A stretch of 64,000 bases of DNA, from NCBI GenBank assembly GCA_907163375.1, contig CAJQUW010000924.1, forward strand, positions 1 through 64,000, in the 5' to 3' direction. Origin of the DNA: Prostheceraeus crozeri (lineage: Eukaryota; Platyhelminthes; Polycladida; Euryleptidae). Both the position numbers and the translations under genes were made by a program. The notes beneath the pieces were generated by a model that saw only the letters and a program-made list of their open reading frames with translations, was not told the origin of the DNA and ran no database searches. Shown piece after piece: positions 55,340 to 64,000 of the stretch. Position 1 is the stretch's first letter. Each line of letters opens with the position of its first letter.

Positions 55340-58300
55340 GATTACTTGGTTTGATGGATGGTAGAAAATTGCGTCCGTAGGGTTGACTTGCAAATAAATC
55401 TAGTGTTATACAAATGCCATTTGAATTGTGCACGATTTCGTTGGTACATCCCGAGGCTCCCGAATAAATGAGCATCCTTATCTGGAAGAGGAGATCCTAT
55501 GGCTTGTCAGCATCATTCTGGATAGTTGGCAAATAATGGCTGTTTAGTATTTTACTACTTGCCCAACATTGATCGTGAATCGATGAGTTTTAAAACGTAT
55601 TTAATGATTTATGGTTTGCATGCAGCGGAAAACTCTCCAGCTATTTGAAATTTATACACATTCATTGAGCAATCTACCATGGTTTGATCTGCTTTGCGAA
55701 TTTTATTGTGCTAAATAAAAGCAACACTATGTATGAATGATTACAGACAAGGTGCTGGCACTGAAAGGGTTGATTACATTGGTCTCATAGCTTTCAAGTT
55801 CTTTAAACTTACTAGGCCCACATCCAGAATGTGAATCCTGTCAGACACCAGAGTTGGAGTCCTATCAAATTGATGCCTACGTAACCCTGATCTAGAACCT
55901 GCAGAGTAGACATACAAGCACAAAACACAATGCAAGTCCTTATATCTTCAACGTCTAGAATTCCCTCCTCAACATATTAATTCATGTGTGCCTAGAAGTC
56001 ATCGTGAAACAGATTATATGATGCAAAATAACAGAATGTCAAAGGTATAAAATTCTCGAAAATTCATATTGCGCATCAGCTCAATTGATTTTTGGTTGAG
56101 GTATGAAAACGCACACTTTTACTCAGCACCGTCTATTCAATTGAGCAAATAACTCTCTGCTCCATGGTCTCTTCTATCCTCTATCACATTCCATGCACTC
56201 TGCCGCCGAATTTGCTCTGGCATGCACTCCTTGACCCTATGCATTATCCACTGCTTCATCCTGGCCTCATTCCATGGATTTGAAGGAATTGCACACTATT
56301 TCCCGCTGATTTCAGGATGCTAATTTTCAGAATCTGGAACTAACAGAATACATGCATTCTCCGAGTCAACGTTCAGGTGAACACATGTCTTTTGAATCCA
56401 GTTAATTTCACTTCAATGTCCGTGAAATCAGTGGAATAGAAAACTTGTTTCATGATTTCATGGTTGTGTATTATCTAGTGTTGCACACACTATTCTACCT
56501 TGCTTTGCGGAAAAATGAAAATTACTGAGATCATAATATGCGACATGACGTTTATACAGATAAAAAGTGTTTTAAAACTATGTAGAAGAAGGATGGGTGA
56601 TTGCTTTTTGATCAATATCTAACTACAGCTTGAGCTCCATGTGGAGTGTGCTGTGAAGTCGTTTCATTCTTGAAAAAAAATACAAGAAAACAGAATGAAA
56701 AGAACAACATGGAGAAGAAATCAGCTGAGCACATCGTGAAATTCGCGTTTAACACAATAAAATATTAATTTTTGTTTCGGTTTAACATCATCGAATATTA
56801 ATTGATGTATATTGTCGAATATCTGTTTAGTAACGACACTATGTTCTATGATTCTTGTCGAATTGTGCACGAAATACTGCTTTATTCCATATCATATTGT
56901 CAGAAATTTTTTTAAGTAATTTGCCTTGATCTGAAAAAGTGCCACACTGCAAATTCGCTAATGTGTAGATTCTTACAGATCGGTCCACTACTTACGTATT
57001 ATTGGCATTGGAAAGTATCTATCGACATCATTGCCTTTATTGGTGACAAGTGTATGAGTGGAGAAAATAAAACTCGACTGCCTAAATGTACGAAGACAAG
57101 AGAATGCCATCGCATCTTTACTCCACTTTCCCAACATATTTTACCTTGTCAGAAAGTGTGCTTGCCTTTAATGTGACTGTATCAAATCTGCATGTCGCTG
57201 CATCCACAATCGACGAAAAGTAGAAAGGTGGCAGCGTTTGCTTTGACGAAACGCCGTACGATGCTATCACATTCAATGATTGAAATGATGGCTGCAAATG
57301 CACGATAATTCCCTCCCAAATACGAAACCTCTTCTTCTCACTTTTCAAACAGGTAGAAGTGGGTCTCAACGGTCCACAAGCCATTCCCTATAAAGTCATT
57401 GTCATTTTTTCGTTCATCTTCAGAATTCGATGAATCGAAACACACCCTTTAGAACTATATTTTTATCCACCTACATGCCGTTTCATAAATAATTGCACAG
57501 AGGAGTTAACCTATTTTCAAATGTAGTTTTCGTGTTGAAGTCATGGACAAATTTTAACAAACGATACACCTTATGAAACCTTATGTTGATATGTATTTTG
57601 CTTTCTTAAGTGGTCAGTAGAACTTCCTGATCGTTTTCTTTGGTGCAGGATTTTAACATGAAAAAGACAGAATTTTTTGATGAAAATTGATAGTGAGCCA
57701 TCATTCAGCTTCATCATGACGTAGGGATTTTAGGATTCGTTGAATGTACAAAGATATGCAGTACTAATAGATTTCACCTAAAAAGCTACTTTAAAGTTTG
57801 ACATGATTTCTTCATTGATGAAGATGCTCAATTTCAAATGACTATACCATGTGAAAGGATGTGTTCAGTACTTTGATTTGACAGAGCATTTAGGTTGTGT
57901 CTAGTCAGTTGTGGTCAGCAGACTTGAAAGTATGAATCTTAAGTCAATTCATTCTACGATGCCTACAGACGAAACTGCGCAATGCAGAAAATCAAGATCA
58001 TCACCTTTTAATCAGGATTGTGTTAATCTTACAGGTGATGTAATTTTTTTCGGATTTAGACAACATTTGGTGCAATTTCTCTCAGTTTACACTTTTACCA
58101 TAATTAGCAAAATTGCGCTATCTGTTGGATAAAACAATGTTTTAGCGGTCAGCTGCACAAAACTTGATAACTTTCGTCGAATGAACGATGGAGTTTTCAA
58201 GTTTCGATTTAAAAGAATGCTGGCATTATCAGCTCAAAGGATATGGGTTCTGTGTACGTGTAGGAACGATTTAGGAGGCGAACTGTAAGTCATTCTAAAG

Positions 58301-58585
58301 AACTCGCATTTATCCACTGATCAAAAGTCATGTAGGCCTACATTACCGGTACTTAAAAATCAGTAAATTAACTTAAAATGAGTAAATTAAACTTCATTTG
58401 GAAAGTGAGACATCTCTATGTGCAATTATTCTAGTGAAAAATCATTTACGCACTTTAGTTGTGTCGACAAAACTACATTAAGTGTCCATGCATTGACACG
58501 TTGCTTTTGTTATTTTCGAAGACGGAGCGAACATGGTGTTTCTTGTGAAGCTCACTCTGCATTTATAAACGAAAAACACCAATGA
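55340..58585. other. No gene assigned
   Basis: GTTGGAGTCCTATCAAATTG near 55852, followed by GTAACCCTG at 55882, resembles the end of the hAT-type MITE at 33852 and 38698 and may be a worn third copy. An exon-like plus-strand stretch at 57920-58036 ends in ACAG|GTGATG. No family was recognised. Confidence 0.35.
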
Positions 58586-58590
58586 CTTAC

Positions 58591-58780
58591 AGTCCAGTGT
58601 AGTTCCCTTGTGTGCGTCTCTGATCAGCATAGCTTGCTCTTCACTAATGGGTCTATAAAATTCTAACAACTTGAGTAAAACACTCCTGTTTACCACATCT
58701 ATCTCCTTTAGGCCTATGTCTAGGATGTACAGAATCAACTTTCTAATTTTTCTGTAGTCCATCTCACTTTCAGATTGCAA
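58591..58780 (-). CDS. Candidate host exon, unrecognised
   Basis: The minus-strand open frame (QSESEMDYRKIRKLILYILD, KEIDVVNRSVLLKLLEFYRP, SEEQAMLIRDAHKGTTLD) has a balanced, helical, protein-like composition. It ends at a consensus donor (GGACT|GTAAGT). Reading continues open upstream to about 58860 (RFIRRKRIKEYLLIL). No clear polypyrimidine acceptor was located, so its start is uncertain. I do not recognise the family. It could be an internal exon of a host gene or a transposon exon. Confidence 0.35.
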
Positions 58781-58799
58781 AATTAGCAGATATTCTTTT

Positions 58800-61700
58800 A
58801 TTCTCTTCCTTCGAATGAAGCGCGTTGTCCTTATTATGTCATGGTCATCTCCGCGAACTCATAATTTTCTTCCGAATCTCTTGATATATTGTATGAAATT
58901 CTGCTATAACTTTCGGTCAAAATTCATCCATCTTTAGTGCATGAGGTAATTTTCACATTGGTATATTTCCCATCTAGATCTTTCTAGGTACCGTAAGGTA
59001 GTGTCTTTGGACAGAATCAAAATCTGTGCATCACGTTTGCTACTTTCAAATGTTTTCAGAGCGATTTAATGGTTTTGGAATGTAATATTAATCATGGTGC
59101 ACAACCTACTTTTATATGGCGTTTGATGTTCTGATAATATTTCATATATATTATAAAATTTTTGAATTACCGGTATATATTACATTACGAACCCCTCTAA
59201 AGATGCAGTTTAAAAAATGGTTCCGCTATTGTACATGTGAGTGTGTGTCGTAAAATATGGAATCTCGGTATAGCATGCTTGAGAATTACCTGAATTCAGG
59301 GTGGCGGCCGAGCCCGCGTATTTTGTTGGGGCGCAGGAATTTGATTTTTTGCCACTAAATCAAATAAGGATAATTTATTGATTTCCGCTGCTATTATTGT
59401 AACTGTTATTGAGCCTACTATATCTGTAAAATTTCTTCTAATCTTAATTGAAATAGCCGATGTGTTTGCACATCGAGATGAAATATTCATGAATTCGTTT
59501 CGTTTCCAAACGACTGTCAACGATATTTTTGAGGCGATGCTTGTGTCGTTAATGATGATGCTTTGCAAATAAGTAATGTTGTATCTTACAAAAGCAATGT
59601 GTGGCTATTCACATCGAAGTCGATCGTTGACTATTAATTTCATTCGTATGTGTAAGTATAAACTCGCAATCAGTCGACAGAGATCGAAAAAAATCGTTTC
59701 TGTTGTGATTCGTAACGGACTTGCATGCAATTTCGTAACAGACTATATAGTAAATTTGCAAGTTATGCAGCCTCTAATGATGTAATTAAAGTTGCGAGTC
59801 TTACACACTAAAAAAGTCATATCTAAATGAACGTTTATCTTCACGTTATCAATTGGATAAGTTGTAAGATATTTTACAACTGCACAACTTTTTGAGCAAG
59901 AACAGGTTCATTTGGCATTGCAGGATACTCACGGAATTGCTTATACGCTATCACCTTTGCCCAGTTGAGGAAGGACGTCAGTACAAAATCTTGCCAACAA
60001 AATTCCACTAGCTCTGCCACTGACATAAAAGTGCATCAGAGTATTCTTTGGTATTTTGAATAAAAGTCTGACTAAGCTGAATGATGAGTTCGAACACATA
60101 CTAAATCGTGACATGAAGGCCACCCAAAGCAATGGGGCTAATGTATAAACCACCGCTTCCAAATATCGGGGTCGCTGGTGTATGGAGCCATCTGGAGCTT
60201 CTAGCAATGAAGATTTTTGTTCTCTGCTCCGGTCACAACTATACCAGAAACGCGAAAATAAATCAATAAATTTCTTTCTAATTATCAAATCAAACAACTT
60301 CAGCTGGCCTATGTCATGTGCCTACAAAAATGAAGCCTATCTATTTAAGGTCTGGATGCATGTGTTTGACCGGTCAACCGCGAAATACATGCATGTATTT
60401 CTTATCGCACACGGTATCACTAATCGACGCTCAAATAAACCATTTCGAGAGTGCCGCTGCGGAAACGGCTGATAGTCTTAAAAATCTGATATTTATATTT
60501 CCAAGCCTATTTATTGTTTTTGAATGTAATCAGAACCATAAAAGTTTTTTGAACAAACTTTATTAGGTCTACACATTTAGTCACACACAACCGATTAGCC
60601 ATTTTTTGAACAAGCACAGATGATCACGCCTTCATTCAGTGGTTTGTAGCCCGTGAGCTATTAATGAGATCTGAATGATTTTACAACGATAGAAGGGCTA
60701 TTATTCTTACTTTTGATGATTTCAGTGTATCACGGTTCAGACTTCAACCTTCAAACATGCTAGAAGTAGTTAATTGTTCTCTGAGACGTGATGTTTTCAA
60801 AAGATATGTTTCATCAATTCTTTGTATTGAGAATTGAGATATTTTTGGCATTTTGTAAATTTTATTTCAATAAGCAAGAATAAAAAATAGACGGAATAAA
60901 TTAAGTGTGAAGAAGCAAGTTAAAGAATTTGATTATGAAAAATGCAAAGTCATATTGAGTCAAGTGAAACCAGACAAGGAAACTTCCGACATGGTTTAAT
61001 CCTATGGTAATGTCCCCAATACTGAGGTACTAACGGTCAACATGAGCCCATTGTTTCTACGCAATTTGATAAAAGGAGAATGATAATTATGAATTCTTTT
61101 GGCATCGCGGTCTTCGTCCATTGTGGCAGTTTTCCTGGTTGCTCTTGTCGATACTTAATGATAAATTGGTGTCATCGTGGCTTATCGTGTGGATTTTGAT
61201 ATCATGGCATGAATACGCTGCAATTCAAAATGTCGGTTCCAAAAATATGATTGCTTCAACTTGACATGTTTGAAAATTGAAGCCTGAATACAACTAAATA
61301 GAAATACGGCAAAATACAACTTCATGGAATTTTCTGAATCAGATGATGAAAGGGTAGTGTTTTTTTTAATCGTGGGAAAGTTCAGGAAGTGAACTTTTCT
61401 ATCGATGTTGAATCATTAAGATCCCGTAATTAGTTCACTGGCTGCAGGCCATTGAGGAAAAGTATGTTTTTATAATCTTAAGAACCACCGCTCACCGAAT
61501 TCAAAAATTTTGAAAACTGAGTGCGATTGAGTCAAATATCGTTCACATTACAATTTGATGGCAAAATATAAACCGGAAATGTCTCAAATTTTACCATAAA
61601 AGTAGTTTAATGAAGTGTCTGGATATTTTTTGAGCGGTGTAATCAGAATAACATCTGGTCAATATGAAAAAAAATAGCGTGGAAATTCGATGAAATAGCC

Positions 61701-62410
61701 CGGGCATTTGAAGCTGGAAATCTGGCCGCCACCCTCTGAATAATGTTTTGAGTCTGTTGCACTTCTTGAAATAATGATTATTGACATAGTAAAATGCTTG
61801 TCCATAGTCACCCGAAAAATTGTGATCCCCAAAACAACTTGACCAGTCAGAAGAATACAGGCCTTCCACACTGACCTAAAAACCTAAAAAAGTCTAGATT
61901 TTTGTATTTCCAGGAAAGACCTAAATTTTTATTATAACCTAAAATCCTAGCATTTTTACTTGGGATACATTTCTGGACTAAAATGATTATTATTGAAAAT
62001 CTACAAATAGAAAGTTTCAAGCAAATTGGATTGCGATGCACAATACAATTTGTTTTATACATTTTTATATTTTTTAATCATGTCGAATGATGTGATTTTG
62101 GTCATTTCGGGTCCGATTGCATGTTATAATTGTTCTGTTGTATTGCAGGAATGAAATTTTAGATGTTATTCATTGTATCGCCATTCGCTGTTATGATTTT
62201 AAGCTTCATGGAGCTTAAAAGTGGACATAAGAATTGCTGTGCTATCACTTTATTCCCATGAAGATTTCACTCTGGTGAATCAAGTTGCACATGTCTGGTC
62301 GCTGCGAGTGAATTTGAAACTTATGTGAGAATGCTCCAAACGAATAAGCTAATAATCAATCACTTGTGTGATAGGATGGTGTCGCTGATAGGCCATATGA
62401 AATCGCCAAG
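58800..62410. other. No feature recognised
   Basis: No coding frame, RNA gene or transposon end can be supported. Confidence 0.45.
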
Positions 62411-62416
62411 AACTTC

Positions 62417-63249
62417 ATGAAAAAATCATTCATCACAAACGAATCTGATGATGGCAACAGACATCCCCTGTCGGGAAGCGACTTTTCATCTCTGGATTTT
62501 ACGACGCATCAGAGACTTGTCGAGAAAGTTGATATTGGGACACGGGCCGTGTCCGTTTTGGTAGAAATGAACATTTCCGTCAGGACGAGAAAGTCTGCAA
62601 GAGCGATGCCTAAGATTTTATGTGAGAGCTGTTATTTAATTGCAATCCACATTGCCGCTATCAAGCAGAATTATACAATTTACTCAGCTTATCAGTCCTC
62701 AGAAACGACATCACAAGCACAAGGCTTCATTAGTTGTAGTTTCTCTGTTGGCCCTCAATATACTGCCCTCCCTATCTGATAATGTCCAGGAATTATTTAA
62801 TGTACCTCATGATACCGCTGTTGAGGACATGTGTGACATGGCTAGATGTCAATGGCAAGATTATCAAACAGCAACGATTCTTTCTGAATGATTCGAGCAG
62901 ACGTTTTCAATAACTGCAAAGAGTTCCCATCAGCAGAAGTCATATTGGAAAACTGTTGAAACGGACGGGTTTGCAATTGACTGATGTTGACTTTGAAAAG
63001 CCTATTAATGCATATTGGCAACTTTTCTTTGAAATGAAAGTCAACGGTGTTTTGCGGTTCCCTCTCAGTTATCAATCTTAGTAGAATGTTTTGTCAGTTT
63101 CGCATGGGAATGCTGGACCAGAATATGGATTTTTGAAAAACGCCATAATTCAAGTATTCTCTCAATATTTATCTCTTACTAAGAGATCAATGAAGAAGAG
63201 AATTCTACTAAACGTCGCTTCGTCATGCTATTCGTCTGATGTTGCGTAA
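62417..63249 (+). pseudogene. hAT-like transposase C-terminal region, decayed
   Basis: Blocks in order on the plus strand: VDIGTRAVSVLVEMNISV, ILCESCYLIAIHIAAI, VQELFNVPHDTAVEDM with CQWQDYQTATI, then INAYWQLFF and FEMKVNGVLRFPLS. After a frame change comes SHGNAGPEYGFLKNAIIQVF, then SLTKRSMKKRILL to a stop at 63247. The order YW ... (R/K)(F/Y)P.L ... SHGN...E.GF..NK resembles the dimerisation end of hAT-like transposases related to the one at 25-27 kb. Several frame changes are present and no ends were found. Confidence 0.55.
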
Positions 63250-63259
63250 TCTTTTAAAG

Positions 63260-64000
63260 TTAACTCTGAATTTCTCCCTAGACAAGAAAAATTGCCACAT
63301 ATCTAGTTCTATTTGGTTGTGCTATAAATAGTCATAATGAGTAACAAGGTCTACGACTTCCTTTAAGCATGCGTATATGAGATAAATGATTTCTTGATAA
63401 TAACATGATGACGAAATGAAACTAGGAAATAACAGGTGTCTAATCATTGATTACCAAATATGGTATGTATTTGACAGTCCCTTACCTATTCCTTATGATA
63501 AAGCTTTCATTCAACTGAACGATAAATCAATTCTAAGACACCATTCAACCGGCAAAGTGCATTGTGGTATCGCCACATATACCGTATCTAAGTATGTTAA
63601 AAGACGTCTTGATGCATTATTCATGCTACAATTTTTGCAAGACATGCACGATGTACAATTGTACATCCTGTGTTTGTGACATGGTGATTAATCTTGTTAA
63701 GAGGAAAAAATTAGCTTTTGTTATTTTGACCGATTTGCTATTGAGGACGAAATAGAATTGGTCACTTTTCAAGATAATTCCCATAATTTTAGAGTGAAAT
63801 CCCTGCTTCATTACTGTAAAGATGTACAGAAGTCATACAGATGTACAAAAAGATGATACCATTAAGTTCAAAGATGTACAAGCATTCTGCCATATGTTAT
63901 AAAATGCATATCGGTAACAGGAATTATAATTACAGTTGAAAGAAAAACAGGCACCGTTGATAACTATTTCAAAGGGTTAATAGTATATCTGTAATTCTGA
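63260..64000. other. No feature recognised
   Basis: No supported feature to the end of the window. The frames at 63416-63755 show no family match. Confidence 0.45.

Noticed and set aside
1-64000. CRISPR arrays, bacterial operons, ribosome-binding sites, LTR retroelements
   Set aside because: Nothing of the kind was seen; introns, TATA boxes and eukaryotic transposons show nuclear animal DNA, and no LTR pair or gag-pol gene was recognised.

Overview
This is a window of animal nuclear DNA. It carries host-type splice signals, TATA boxes, one convincing host exon (AGPAT5-like) and a dense, nested load of eukaryotic transposable elements: Penelope-like, Tc1, mariner DD34D, DD41D, PIF/Harbinger, hAT and hAT-like, and several LINEs. 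AT-rich intergenic sequence and this mix suggest an invertebrate, perhaps an arthropod or another protostome. The species cannot be named from the sequence.

Layout. (1) Positions 1-8640 hold a virus-like DNA element. It has a protein-primed type B DNA polymerase with N-terminal C2H2 zinc fingers, a divergent small gene, two small minus-strand genes with their own TATA boxes, a zinc-motif/coiled-coil gene and three copies of a 138-bp repeat. I treat it as a Polinton/adintovirus-like fossil; no integrase, packaging ATPase or capsid gene was recognised. (2) 8.8-13.7 kb holds two blocks of a roughly 300-bp tandem repeat whose units end in runs of 7-10 G. Between them lie a Tc1 fragment, a (TA)n tract and a Penelope fragment. 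(3) 15.6-18.2 kb holds a 761-bp foldback element and a nearly complete Tc1 transposon. (4) 18-23 kb is mostly unassigned, with a LINE scrap, a small MITE and, on the minus strand at 22859-23050, a clean 64-codon exon matching the N-terminus of AGPAT5 lysophosphatidic acid acyltransferase.

(5) 23.4-30.7 kb is a head-to-head inverted pair of almost identical Penelope-like elements. A single 14-bp target duplication encloses the whole pair, and one copy is split by a 3.1-kb hAT-like transposon. (6) 30.7-45.1 kb holds a candidate short secreted-peptide gene, a hairpin, two copies of a hAT-type MITE (one inside a mariner, with an 8-bp target duplication), a LINE, an element with CAGCGTTTCC ends and a DD41D mariner relative with long inverted repeats. 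(7) 45.7-55.3 kb holds a PIF/Harbinger element, remains of at least two kinds of LINE, and a hAT element with a second hAT MITE nested in it. (8) 55.3-64 kb is mostly unassigned, with one exon-like reading frame with a strong splice donor and a decayed hAT-like transposase C-terminus.

Most reading frames belong to mobile elements and most of those are broken. The Tc1 transposase and one Penelope ORF are still long and open. Host coding sequence is sparse, as expected for intergenic or intronic DNA in a transposon-rich genome.
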